From Candidatus Thiodiazotropha sp. LNASS1 (GTDB taxonomy: Bacteria > Pseudomonadota > Gammaproteobacteria > Chromatiales > Chromatiaceae), in the NCBI RefSeq assembly GCF_964212655.1, contig NZ_OZ156465.1:1302001-1366000 (forward strand): a DNA stretch of 64,000 nt. The letters run 5' to 3'. The notes under the pieces were generated by a model, which saw only the letters and a program-made list of their open reading frames with translations, did not search any database and was not told the DNA's origin. Below, piece by piece: positions 8,613-17,159 of the stretch (its first letter is position 1; the number at the start of each line of letters is the position of its first letter). The position numbers and the translations under genes were made by a program.

Positions 8613-11507
8613 TCAATCGTGGTTTATTTCATTCTCGTGACACTCGACACAACCGACCATATAGCCCTTGGGAAATTCAGCATTATCGCCATCCGGGCAG
8701 AAGCTGGTGCGATCATCACACTCCAGGATGCGGTCTGTGGCCATACGGGAGAGCACGGTGCCCAATCCGTCGGTACCGTGGCATGCCTTGCACTGATCTG
8801 ATTGACGTTCCACCAGGCTGGCATGACCACCATCGGCGAATCTTGTAGCACCCACCGGATGCATACCATGAGGACCTCCCAGAGTGTTCCCCAGATCACC
8901 CTCGTGACAGGTGCTGCACTCGACGATAGTACCCTTGTGGCCCTGTAACTGGTTGGCGGCAACATTATCATTTGCCAGCTCATTCTTGTTCGGCCAGATA
9001 CCGTGGGTCGAACCATGGCAGGCCTCGCAGAAAACCCCCTCATGCCCAACGCTCACACGATAAAGCATGGGGTTGCCGATACGTGGATCATCCGAACCGC
9101 TGACCGCCGGATTGTCGGCCTCAATGACATTCTCCGCAAAGCGCTTGTTGGCCGGCACAATAGGTGTCGCCTTGACGTCCCCGGTGCGGTATGCCTGGAA
9201 CAGGCGGATATGGTCAGGATTACCATCGGTATCCGCCGGATTAACCACGGTTCCCTCCGTCCCCGCCAGGTTATTCATCGCATCACCGGTGTGGCATGAA
9301 CCGCAGCCCGGCTCGTTGGCCCAGGGTACGCGAGGCGTTTCCGGATTGGTATAGTAATCACCACCCAAAACGAATGCCCCAGGATTTGACGGTGACACAT
9401 CATCGGTGAAGTCACTGCCCACCTGCATCATGTCGCCGTGACAATCCTGACACAGCATTCCGCCATTGGCCATGGCACCCCGCAAACAGTCGGTACGGCG
9501 GCCCGGATGACACTGATAACAGGTCTCTTCAAGCACCTGCCTGCGCTCGTCATTATTGCTGACGATACCGAACTCGTCCTTGTCAGCCGCCGGCATGGTC
9601 GGGAAGAGCAGCTCTCCGCTGTTATCCCGCAGGCTGCCATGGTGGCTGTGCATGACATTCGACATACTCTTCACATTGATCTGATTGCGACCATTGGCAA
9701 AACCGCCATAGGGATCGAACTCCGGCCCCAACGGCCCCAGCTGTGCCAGATCCAGCGCCGGCGTATAGTGACACTGCTGGCAGACGACAGGCGCGTTCTC
9801 TTCTAGGGTGCCGTATCCTTCCGGATACATGTCCTGGTGTTTCATATCATGCAGGCGTACCAGGTTGATATCCGCCGCATACTCCTTGCTCACCTCTATA
9901 GGCACCTCACCATAGAGAGGATCGTCATTGAAGGCGGATGCGACCGTGTCGAGCTGACCGGTAGCCGCACCATTTCCGCCATCATCAGGATGGCCATGAC
10001 AGGCGCCGCAGTTGGCCTCTCCGGATATCGGCACTACCGCGTCTACCGTAGCAACAGTGCTACCCCCGATCTTTGCCTGTACCCGATAGAGCGGCCAGGG
10101 ATTCTCACGCCCGTAATCGTCGAATGCCGTGACCGGTATGCCCGGCGCCTCGAACCAGTTGACACCTTCCACCACATAGCCGAACTGGAAGTTGCGATTG
10201 ACCTCTGCGCCACCGGTGGTGGTCAGGATATCGATGAAGAAAGGTTGATCGACGACGTAGGCTTCGAAGCGCTCCTCGGCATTCTCGGTGTACGGCCCGT
10301 GACGGCCAGGCATCGACTGCTGATCAGCGGTCAGCGCATGGTCACCCAGGTAGAGTTGCTCCACATTCGGCATCGGCAGACCCAGATCGAGAATACCGTC
10401 CACCGGGCTGGCAGGATAAAACGCCGGTAGGATGCCCGGCGGATAGAAGGGATCATAGGCCGTGCGTGCCACATCCCAGAAGTTGGTCTTGAAGACCACG
10501 CCATTGACCATGCTGGAGTATACCGGACCTGACCCGGCGGAATTGACGCCGGTGAGGATCGGATCAGCTGGATTGGAGGCGGCAGAATAGTAGACCTCGA
10601 CACCGTCATCCCGGCCCAGGATATTCGGTTCCGGACCGCGCTCGATGACCGTTGCATGCAGCACATTGAAGGGCGGCAGGATACTTGAAACGCGGGTATC
10701 GAAATCTCCGCAGTGCATACCCAGGTCATTCACAGCAAAGACCTTGTAGCCGTTACTGTTGATGATGGGCCGCTCGGGCACCGGTTCAGAGGGCGTACCG
10801 TTCTGACTGGTGGAGTTGATGGAGACATCCGATACCACCGGTGGCTCGCCTTCATCGCTAACGGTCGCTGTCGTCCCGTCACTGCCGGTTGCGCCATCCG
10901 CATCGGTTACGGTCAGACTGACATTATAATTACCGGCGTTGCCGTATGCGTGTACAGGATCAGCTTCGGTACTGCTGTTTCCGTCACCAAAATCCCATAG
11001 ATATGAGAGTGTATCGTTTTCCGGATCGCTCGATCCGGTGCTGGAGAATGCGATCTCCACATTGGTGTTGCCTGTGTAGGGGCCATTGGCATTCGCTGTC
11101 GGTGCTTTGTTGTCCGTGCCTCCGCCTGTACCGTCATCACAGTTGTCAGGTGCCTTGCGCACTCTTTTTTCATCCGTCTTTCCATCTGCCATGCGCATGG
11201 CAGTCACCTTACAGGGGACGTCTGCACTGTCAGAAATGGTTATCTTGAGCACCCAGTCATCATCTTTGGAAACAACCGAGCCCAGAACCTCCCCGGTTGC
11301 GCTATTCGTCAGCGTGACTTCCCGCTTCTTACCGCCGTTGCCTTTTACCAGCAAGCGGTCTTTTTCCGCCTCCCATTTCGCCTTTTCAATATCAAAACCG
11401 GATGATTTTTCACCCGCTAAAAGATTGCCGGAATAAACGACACTCATCGCAACATACAACAGCATCAATAAACTGATACCGGATCGCAATATACTTGTGG
11501 CTGGCAT
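8613..11507 (-). CDS. Secreted multihaem c-type cytochrome (9 CxxCH) with PKD domain
   Basis: A 964-residue exported protein. A signal peptide (about residues 8-32) is followed by a basic region, a PKD domain (ANANGPYTG ... YLWDFGDG ... AYGNAGNYNVSLTVTDADG), a module starting NDLGMHCGDFDTR and ILPPFNVLHA, and nine CxxCH haem sites (CGACH, CQQCH, CYQCH, CQDCH, CGSCH, CEACH, CSTCH, CKACH, CVECH). Such proteins carry electrons in the periplasm or at the cell surface, and PKD domains are typical of extracellular proteins. ATG 11507 is preferred over 11516 because GGGGAGA sits about 9 bases before it. It lies 115 bases downstream of a two-component pair on the same strand. It shares the GMHC/LPP(F/Y)N module with the 21484-24915 protein. 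Confidence 0.9.
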   Translation of the reverse strand: MPATSILRSGISLLMLLYVAMSVVYSGNLLAGEKSSGFDIEKAKWEAEKDRLLVKGNGGKKREVTLTNSATGEVLGSVVSKDDDWVLKITISDSADVPCKVTAMRMADGKTDEKRVRKAPDNCDDGTGGGTDNKAPTANANGPYTGNTNVEIAFSSTGSSDPENDTLSYLWDFGDGNSSTEADPVHAYGNAGNYNVSLTVTDADGATGSDGTTATVSDEGEPPVVSDVSINSTSQNGTPSEPVPERPIINSNGYKVFAVNDLGMHCGDFDTRVSSILPPFNVLHATVIERGPEPNILGRDDGVEVYYSAASNPADPILTGVNSAGSGPVYSSMVNGVVFKTNFWDVARTAYDPFYPPGILPAFYPASPVDGILDLGLPMPNVEQLYLGDHALTADQQSMPGRHGPYTENAEERFEAYVVDQPFFIDILTTTGGAEVNRNFQFGYVVEGVNWFEAPGIPVTAFDDYGRENPWPLYRVQAKIGGSTVATVDAVVPISGEANCGACHGHPDDGGNGAATGQLDTVASAFNDDPLYGEVPIEVSKEYAADINLVRLHDMKHQDMYPEGYGTLEENAPVVCQQCHYTPALDLAQLGPLGPEFDPYGGFANGRNQINVKSMSNVMHSHHGSLRDNSGELLFPTMPAADKDEFGIVSNNDERRQVLEETCYQCHPGRRTDCLRGAMANGGMLCQDCHGDMMQVGSDFTDDVSPSNPGAFVLGGDYYTNPETPRVPWANEPGCGSCHTGDAMNNLAGTEGTVVNPADTDGNPDHIRLFQAYRTGDVKATPIVPANKRFAENVIEADNPAVSGSDDPRIGNPMLYRVSVGHEGVFCEACHGSTHGIWPNKNELANDNVAANQLQGHKGTIVECSTCHEGDLGNTLGGPHGMHPVGATRFADGGHASLVERQSDQCKACHGTDGLGTVLSRMATDRILECDDRTSFCPDGDNAEFPKGYMVGCVECHENEINHD

Positions 11508-11621
11508 TGTATACATTCTCCCCAGGCATATATTTAAGGCTGGATAACCGGACTGCGAAAATTGTTTTAAGGTCGTTTCGTTAGGCAGTCCTATAGCTAT
11601 CAGCTAACCTAGCAGGGGATC

Positions 11622-11638
11622 ATTAAGGTTTTCTTAAG
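11622..11638 (-). promoter_or_regulatory. Possible PmrA/QseB-type regulator box
   Basis: On the minus strand the sequence reads CTTAAG-AAAAC-CTTAAT, two half-sites with 11-base period, the known PmrA/BasR box layout. It lies about 115 bases upstream of the cytochrome start and directly after the adjoining OmpR-type two-component genes. It overlaps the last codons of the kinase gene, so chance is not excluded. Confidence 0.35.
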
Positions 11639-12975
11639 CCTGGGAAGAACAGTTTCACAATAAGCCCTTCCCCCTGAACAGGATCGCTCAAAATGATTTT
11701 TCCTTGATGGAGTTCACAGATTTCCTTCACTATGGAGAGGCCCAATCCAGCACCTGTATCTGTCCCTCCAGGCAGGCGATTGAGTCGTTCAAAAACCCAT
11801 TTTTTCTTGTCATCCGGTATACCCGGTCCCTCATCCTCAACGGTGAGTTCCACACCACCATCGGCATGGGTGATTGTGATCGTGACATGACGCTTGTTGG
11901 GGGTAAATTTTATGGCGTTGTTGACCAGGTTGCCGAGTAACAGTCCGATCAATTCCCGGTTACCCACCATGGTGACGGGTTCATCACACTCCAGCGCCAT
12001 ATCGATCTCTTTACTCAAGGCCTGTGGTGAGATGTCCGCCAATACCTCCTGCGCCAGCAAATCGAGATCCAGTTCAGTAAAGTTACGACGGATCTTTCCC
12101 GGTTCAATAGAAGACAGCACCAGCAATTGATTAATCACATGATTGAGACGACTCAGGCCTTTTTTAATCTGCTCAAACCCACTTTTTCCATGTGCTTCCT
12201 TATCACCGTCTTTGCTTGACTGAAGTTGGACGAGCATACCGGCTATCGGTGTCCGTAACTCATGCGCCACATCAGCGGTAAACCGGCTGTTTCGGTCGAT
12301 GGCCAGCTTCAATCTCACCAACAGTCCATTCAACGCATCCACCATTCCAGCTATTTCCTTGGGTACATGTGTCGGATGAACGGGACTGAGATGATCGTAG
12401 TCACGTTCTTTGATCAGGTGCGTTACCTCTCTCAGCGGTCGCAGGCCCTGATGCACAATCAACCAGAGGATTCCCGACAGCGGCAGGGCAATCAACAAGG
12501 GTTTTATGACATCTACGACAAAATCACGAACCAACGTCTGACTTGTCATATGACTGCGCGCAACCTGCACACGGAAGTCGTGATTCTTCAGATTCATGGT
12601 ATAGACACGCCATCCCTTACCATCAATTTCGCTGTCTGTATAACCATCGACAGTGGAGCCGGAAAGCGGGAAAGCGGGTGCTTCCGGACCCCTTATCATC
12701 AACCTGTTTTCATGGGACCAGACCTGAAACAGCAACGGAAACCGATACCCCGACTCACTTAAATCGGTCTGATACTCATCCAGATCAAACTCTTCCGATT
12801 CGTGCTCCGTTGCAACCGCAAGGAGTTGAGCAACCAAGGCCAACTCGGCATTGTAGACCCGATTGATCTCACTACCGGCCTTCCACCAGGTGAAATAGAG
12901 TATCGTGCCCCATAACAGAAACGTCGATACCAATAGCATCAGTAACAGGCGCAGGCTTATGGATCGCACAACCAT
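11623..12975 (-). CDS. Sensor histidine kinase (QseC/PmrB-like)
   Basis: A 450-residue inner membrane kinase: TM1 at about 7-27, a periplasmic sensor of about 120 residues, TM2 at about 157-175, a HAMP-like linker, a HisKA domain with FTADVAHELRTPIAGML (phospho-accepting His), and HATPase_c with NLVNNAIKFTP, DEGPGIPDD and GLGLSIVKEI. It autophosphorylates and passes phosphate to its partner, most likely the OmpR-type regulator encoded 214 bases upstream on the same strand. The nine-haem cytochrome gene follows 115 bases downstream, so that cytochrome is the obvious candidate target. The signal is not identifiable. Confidence 0.9.
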   Translation of the reverse strand: MVVRSISLRLLLMLLVSTFLLWGTILYFTWWKAGSEINRVYNAELALVAQLLAVATEHESEEFDLDEYQTDLSESGYRFPLLFQVWSHENRLMIRGPEAPAFPLSGSTVDGYTDSEIDGKGWRVYTMNLKNHDFRVQVARSHMTSQTLVRDFVVDVIKPLLIALPLSGILWLIVHQGLRPLREVTHLIKERDYDHLSPVHPTHVPKEIAGMVDALNGLLVRLKLAIDRNSRFTADVAHELRTPIAGMLVQLQSSKDGDKEAHGKSGFEQIKKGLSRLNHVINQLLVLSSIEPGKIRRNFTELDLDLLAQEVLADISPQALSKEIDMALECDEPVTMVGNRELIGLLLGNLVNNAIKFTPNKRHVTITITHADGGVELTVEDEGPGIPDDKKKWVFERLNRLPGGTDTGAGLGLSIVKEICELHQGKIILSDPVQGEGLIVKLFFPGLRKP

Positions 12976-13189
12976 CTATAACTCCAGATTATCCGCCACA
13001 TACCATGTAGCAGAGGTCAAGCTCGAAGAATGAAAATTCGATATGATGCCGGTCCTTGCAGGCATGCCCGGTACGACGTGTCATGGAAATACCGGGAATG
13101 GCCGTCAGAGACCTACCGTTACGCGGGATATATGTACAGACATAAAACGGTTCATGAAGCTGCCATGAGTCCAGGTCCGGTAACAGGCC

Positions 13190-13882
13190 CTAACGTCTTG
13201 CCACTCCACCTGCGGGCTTCTCTATCACGTAGCCCACTCCCCTGACAGTGCGTATCGGATGCTCTCCCAACTTCTTACGCAGATGATGGATATGGACTTC
13301 GATGGCGTTACTCTCAACATCGTCATCCAGGCAGTATATTTTCTCACTGAGTTTTCTGCGTGACATAACGCGGCCCATGTTCTCCATCAGGCTCTGGAGA
13401 ATATCAAACTCCTTTACCGACAGTGACACTTCGCTGTTCTGTATGGTTACCGTATGGGCAGATGGATCCAGAATAAGATCACCATGTCGCAAAATCTCTT
13501 CTTCCTGACCACTGTGGCGACGGTGGAGCGCGCGAATACGCGCACATAGCTCTTCGATATCGAATGGCTTGACCACATAGTCATCCGCACCGCCATCCAG
13601 CGCCTGTACGCGATCGACAACCTCGGAGCGTGCCGTCAATACAAGAACGGGTATCTGATTTCCATCCGAGCGAAGACGGGCCAAGACCTCCAATCCGGAG
13701 AGCCAGGGTATGTTTAAATCGAGCAACAACACATCATACCGGGTAGTCTTCAAAGACTGCATGGCTGAGAGACCATCGCGTACCCAGTCGATCGACAATC
13801 CACGCCGCGTCAACACGGTCTGGATGCCATCGCCCAACATTTCATCGTCTTCGACAAGCAGCAGATTTATCGCACTTGACAT
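13190..13882 (-). CDS. OmpR-family response regulator
   Basis: A 230-residue regulator with an N-terminal receiver (EDD at 11-13, phospho-accepting D55 in LLLDLNIP, Thr of LTAR, Lys of VVKPF) and a C-terminal winged helix (SLSVKEFDILQSLMENMGRVMSRRKL ... NAIEVHIHHLRKKLG, TVRGVGYVI). An upstream in-frame ATG at 13936 would add 18 residues outside the receiver fold; ATG 13882 has GTGGGGGA just before it and is preferred. It pairs with the kinase at 11623-12975. The 214-base gap between the two genes is unusually long for such a pair and holds nothing I recognise. Confidence 0.9.
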   Translation of the reverse strand: MSSAINLLLVEDDEMLGDGIQTVLTRRGLSIDWVRDGLSAMQSLKTTRYDVLLLDLNIPWLSGLEVLARLRSDGNQIPVLVLTARSEVVDRVQALDGGADDYVVKPFDIEELCARIRALHRRHSGQEEEILRHGDLILDPSAHTVTIQNSEVSLSVKEFDILQSLMENMGRVMSRRKLSEKIYCLDDDVESNAIEVHIHHLRKKLGEHPIRTVRGVGYVIEKPAGGVARR

Positions 13883-14330
13883 AAATCCCCCACGCAACAA
13901 TTTTTTACTCTGGCCAATCAGGTGGATGCGGGACAATCCCGCCCTGCCACAGCAGGTTATTCTCCTGTTCGTGCTGCTCCCTTCCTTACTGACTTAAGCC
14001 CGCATACCGTAAAGATTAGTATTAATTTCTAATTTATCAGTCCAGCAGGTTCCTTAATTGGGAATTATATACCAATTTCGCACAATATCAGAAGCTAATA
14101 TTTGCGATTTATGACGGATTTCGCGAATTCTATTCCCTACGCTTCGCTCAAAGCCATGGCTCCCAGCATGCCGTATAATGTTTGTTATTGATTTGAAAGC
14201 ACTTTTTTATTACGAGCCCGGTCACTGACTCAGTCCGCATCAGGCCTCCTCGCATGAACACGATTCTGCTCTGTAACATTTCGAATCCGTATCTATACCT
14301 GAGCCGCCAATAGTTGGCAGACACAGGCAT
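13883..14330. other. Intergenic region upstream of the response regulator
   Basis: No convincing gene. The part nearest the regulator (about 14005-14080) is AT-rich and is the likely promoter region. The motif TACGCTTCGCTCA at about 14138-14150 resembles the core of the dispersed repeat family but lacks its arms. Short open frames here have poor starts and no family resemblance. Confidence 0.5.
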
Positions 14331-14684
14331 TCAGACGAGAAGAAAGAAGGCTACAGCGGCGGCGGTCACCAGACTGATGGTGGTGGGAAGGGTCACCAGC
14401 ATGTCGCCGGAGCCCAGCATCAGATAGGCGGTTTCCACCACCAGAATGGCCATGGCTACGCCCAATGCCCGTGGTGTTTGCATCCATCGGGTAACACCGG
14501 CCAATGAGATAATGGCCAATCCCAGCAGGGCCCCTCCCATCATACCGGCAAACGCATGATTGACCGGCTCAACACTGAAATAGCCGGCGATCAGATGAGG
14601 ATCGACAATCAGGATCGTTCCCCACACACTCAACATCACGATAGCGAGAATCAGCGCAAGACGCTGCAGGGTCCGGTTAGGCAT
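14331..14684 (-). CDS. Small integral membrane protein, function unknown
   Basis: A 117-residue protein with about four hydrophobic segments: LALILAIVMLSVWGTILIV, GMMGGALLGLAIISLAGV, ALGVAMAILVVETAYLML and TISLVTAAAVAFFLLV. There is no signal peptide cleavage motif or recognisable catalytic residue. ATG 14684 is chosen over 14714 because GGGGAT lies 4-9 bases upstream. It is divergent from lexA, with a repeat copy in the shared intergenic space. I do not recognise the family. The layout (short loops, a C-terminus ending in the last helix) fits a four-helix inner membrane protein. Confidence 0.65.
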   Translation of the reverse strand: MPNRTLQRLALILAIVMLSVWGTILIVDPHLIAGYFSVEPVNHAFAGMMGGALLGLAIISLAGVTRWMQTPRALGVAMAILVVETAYLMLGSGDMLVTLPTTISLVTAAAVAFFLLV

Positions 14685-14756
14685 GATTATCCCCAAATAT
14701 CTTTTATTTATCATGAGAATATAGAGAATTTCTCCATCAATTACAAAGAACTTCGT

Positions 14757-14849
14757 TTAATTTTGAATTGTGGTGTTCGCTCCGCTCACAACTGATTTAT
14801 AAAGGGGGTGTGCGGGTAGCGAACACCACAATTCACAATTCAAAATTAA
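14757..14849. repeat. Dispersed inverted repeat, copy B
   Basis: Left arm TTAATTTTGAATTGTGGTG then TTCGCTCCGCTCAC; right arm GGGTAGCGAACACCACAATT then CACAATTCAAAATTAA. The arms are reverse complements with few mismatches around a short AT-rich centre. The TTCGCT..CTCAC core is shared with copies A, C and D, while the outer words are ATTTTGAATT rather than TTTTGAGTT. Confidence 0.7.
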
Positions 14850-14863
14850 CCCCCCTATCTAGA

Positions 14864-14914
14864 GTTCTCCTAATGTTCTATACTCCAAAGCATCGAATGG
14901 AACATTTGGAGAAC
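14864..14914. promoter_or_regulatory. Paired LexA operator candidates
   Basis: GTTCTCCTAATGTTCT at 14864-14879 and, in inverted orientation, GGAACATTTGGAGAAC at 14899-14914 (reverse complement GTTCTCCAAATGTTCC). The two 16-mers agree at 14 positions, lie 19 bases apart, and the second ends four bases before the lexA ATG. This layout fits autorepression by LexA. The sequence is not the CTG-N10-CAG box of enteric bacteria. Confidence 0.6.
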
Positions 14915-14918
14915 GAAC

Positions 14919-15518
14919 ATGCTGACCCCTACCCAGGACCGGGCCCTGACCTTTATCCGCCGCTACCTGAAAAGACGGGGATACGCCCCTTCGCTGATTG
15001 AGATTGCCGAAGGCATCGGCATCAGTTCCAAAGGCACTGCCCATCGCCATGTGCAGGCCCTGGCCGAGGCGGGCGCTATACGCCTGATAGCCGGACGTAA
15101 GCGTGGCATCGAACTGGTGGAAACGGCACAGGCGTCAAAACTGAGCCTGCCCCTGTTGGGCGCCATTGCCGCAGGTCAGCCCATTGAGGCTATCCCTGGC
15201 CAGGACCGCCTCGATCTGGCCGACTACCTGCTCGGCGACAACCGCTATGCCCTGCAGGTCAAAGGAGACTCCATGATCGGTATCGGCATTCTCGATGGAG
15301 ACCTGGTGATCATCGAGCGCTGTGATACCGCCGAGGATAACACCATCGTGGTGGCATTGATCGATGACCAGGAGGCCACCCTCAAACGCCTCAGGCGTCT
15401 CAAGAGCGGCCGCATCAAACTGATTGCCGAAAACCCCGATATACCCCCCATGATCTATGCGGCAAAGCGGGTACGCATTCAGGGGGTATTGGTGTGTCAG
15501 CTAAGGCGATACCAATGA
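14919..15518 (+). CDS. lexA: LexA-type SOS repressor
   Basis: A 199-residue protein of normal LexA length. Residues 1-65 form the winged helix DNA-binding domain (LTPTQDRALTFIRRY, SLIEIAEGIGISSKGTAHRH). The S24 peptidase part has the Ala85-Gly86 self-cleavage bond (GAIAAGQP), Ser118 in VKGDSMIGIGI and Lys156 in EATLKRL, close to E. coli Ser119/Lys156. The recognition helix region (ISSKGTAHRHVQAL) differs from E. coli, matching the non-enteric operator candidates upstream. It heads a plus-strand set with a Y-family polymerase and a SRAP-like gene. This could be the housekeeping LexA or a second copy controlling this cassette; which one cannot be decided here. Confidence 0.93.
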   Translation: MLTPTQDRALTFIRRYLKRRGYAPSLIEIAEGIGISSKGTAHRHVQALAEAGAIRLIAGRKRGIELVETAQASKLSLPLLGAIAAGQPIEAIPGQDRLDLADYLLGDNRYALQVKGDSMIGIGILDGDLVIIERCDTAEDNTIVVALIDDQEATLKRLRRLKSGRIKLIAENPDIPPMIYAAKRVRIQGVLVCQLRRYQ

Positions 15519-15523
15519 ATGGA

Positions 15524-15643
15524 AAGTTTTGAATTTTTAGTTATGAGTTTTGAGTTGATGAGTGTGCTACGCACACGTTTTTTATCTGGTGTGAGCGAAG
15601 CGAACACCGAAACTAAAAACTCAAAACTCACAACTTAAAACTC
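15524..15643. repeat. Dispersed inverted repeat, copy C
   Basis: Left arm words TTTTGAATTTTTAGTT and ATGAGTTTTGAGTT, a small internal palindrome (GTGTGCTACGCACAC), the core GTGAGCGAAGCGAACACC at 15591-15608, and right arm words ACTAAAAACTCAAAACTC and AACTTAAAACTC. It occupies almost the whole gap between lexA and the polymerase gene. Confidence 0.75.
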
Positions 15644-15653
15644 TTGAGCAGTC

Positions 15654-16943
15654 ATGTTTTACGACAACACCCAGCCCCACGCCTACTGGTCCCGTGCCAT
15701 GATCCTGGTGGATATGAACGCCTTTTTCTGCAGCGTGGAACAGGTCGACCACCCGGAGCTACAGGGACGTCCTATCGGTATTACCAACGGCTCCCAGGGG
15801 ACCTGCATCATTACCAGCTCCTATGAGGCACGCGCCTATGGCGTGCATACCGGCATGCGGCTGAAAGAAGCCCAACGGATCTGCCCCGGTTTTCTACAAG
15901 TACCGGCCCGCCCGGAGCGCTACGCCCAGGTCTCCTCCCGTATCATGGAGGCGCTCTCAGGTATCACCCCGGACATGGAGATCTTCTCCGTCGATGAAGC
16001 CTTCCTCGACATCACCCATTGCCAACGCCTTCTCGGTACCCCGCACCAGATCGCAAAGCGGGCCAAACAGACAGTGCTGGAGGCCTCCGGGGGGGTGCTC
16101 TGCTCGGTGGGCGTCAGTGGCGACAAGACCACCGCCAAGTATGCCGCCAAACTCGACAAACCCAACGGCATGACCCTTATCCCTCCTGGTGTGGCGCAGC
16201 AGACCCTGACCAGGGTGCCGGTCACTGAATTGTGCGGTATTGCCAAGGGCATCGGCCGCTACCTGGCGGAACGGGGTGTCTATACCTGTGGCGACATGCG
16301 CCGCCTGCCTATCGGCGAGATCGGGCGCCGCTTCGGCAACCCGGGACGGCGTATCTGGCTGATGACCCAGGGACTCGATCCCGAGCCGGTGCATACCGAT
16401 GTCGATGCGCCGAAGTCGATCGGCCATGGCAAGGTCATGCCCCCCAACACCCGTCGGCGCGAGGTGGTCGAAACTTTCCTGTTGCATATGGCGGAGAAGG
16501 TGGCCACCCGACTGCGCCTGCACCACTTCCGCGCCAGCCTGTTTTACATCGGGGTGCGTATCGACGAGGGCTATCTCAGCCGCAAATACCGCTGTGATCC
16601 ACCCACCGACCACAGCCCGGAGATCGTTGCCATGTGCCAGGACTTCCTCGATAACCACTGGGCCGGCCAGGGCTGCCACCAGGTACAGATCACCGCCCTC
16701 GATCCCAAGTACGCCGACTACCAGCTCGACTTTCTGCAGCCGGACCACCAACGTCAGGATCGTCTCAACCAGGCCATGGACCATATCAACCAGCGCTACG
16801 GTGAATTCACCCTGGCCCCCGTTCGCCTGCTCAGCCGATCGAAAATGCCCAATGTCATCGCCCCGGCCTGGAAGCCGTTTGGGCACAGGGAAACAATTCT
16901 GCAGCACCCTGGCAAAACGATGGTTGATAGTTATGAGTTATGA
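15654..16943 (+). CDS. Y-family (DinB/UmuC-like) translesion DNA polymerase
   Basis: A 429-residue polymerase. The palm motifs are present: VDMNAFFCSVEQ with metal ligand Asp20, and FSVDEAFLDI with Asp114 and Glu115. They are followed by the VGVSGDKTTAKYAAKLDKP block, a helix-hairpin-helix-like thumb (ELCGIAKGIGRYLAERGV) and a little-finger domain (SIGHGKVMPPNTRRREVVETFLLHM). Such enzymes copy past DNA lesions with low fidelity as part of the SOS response. No classical QLxLF beta-clamp peptide is obvious at the end. The last six codons (VDSYEL) and the stop lie in or at the edge of repeat copy D, so the repeat may have changed the C-terminus. An earlier short form starting at Met16 is also possible. 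Confidence 0.9.
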   Translation: MFYDNTQPHAYWSRAMILVDMNAFFCSVEQVDHPELQGRPIGITNGSQGTCIITSSYEARAYGVHTGMRLKEAQRICPGFLQVPARPERYAQVSSRIMEALSGITPDMEIFSVDEAFLDITHCQRLLGTPHQIAKRAKQTVLEASGGVLCSVGVSGDKTTAKYAAKLDKPNGMTLIPPGVAQQTLTRVPVTELCGIAKGIGRYLAERGVYTCGDMRRLPIGEIGRRFGNPGRRIWLMTQGLDPEPVHTDVDAPKSIGHGKVMPPNTRRREVVETFLLHMAEKVATRLRLHHFRASLFYIGVRIDEGYLSRKYRCDPPTDHSPEIVAMCQDFLDNHWAGQGCHQVQITALDPKYADYQLDFLQPDHQRQDRLNQAMDHINQRYGEFTLAPVRLLSRSKMPNVIAPAWKPFGHRETILQHPGKTMVDSYEL

Positions 16944-17129
16944 GTTTTTAGTTTTTAGTTTCGGTGTTCGCTACACTCACAACTTTTTGACCCCATCTCC
17001 CTGGAGGGGAGGGAAAGCACCGTTCTGCGATTGCGTAAAGCATGACGTTTCCCACAAGGAAAGGGTTTGGGGGAAGGAAAGAAAAACCGTGAGCGTAGCG
17101 AACACCAAAACTCAAAACTAAAAACTCAA
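16930..17129. repeat. Dispersed inverted repeat, copy D (expanded)
   Basis: Left arm AGTTATGAGTTATGAGTTTT then GGTGTTCGCTACACTCAC (16963-16980); right arm GTGAGCGTAGCGAACACC (17089-17106) then AAAACTCAAAACTAAAAACTC. About 110 bases lie between the cores, longer than in copies A-C, and include purine-rich GGAGGGGAGGGAAAG and GGTTTGGGGGAAGGAAAG. The polymerase stop codon is inside the left arm. Confidence 0.75.
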
Positions 17130-17159
17130 CCCCTCCCAATATGTATCGCGGCCTGATTT

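Noticed and set aside
9837-10430. 197-residue plus-strand frame in the PKD cytochrome gene
   Set aside because: Antisense shadow; product has no recognisable domain.
14148-14330. 60-residue minus-strand frame
   Set aside because: Abuts the small membrane protein gene, lacks a start signal and any feature.
15957-16907. 316-residue minus-strand frame across the polymerase gene
   Set aside because: Antisense to a well-supported Y-family polymerase with intact motifs; no family likeness.
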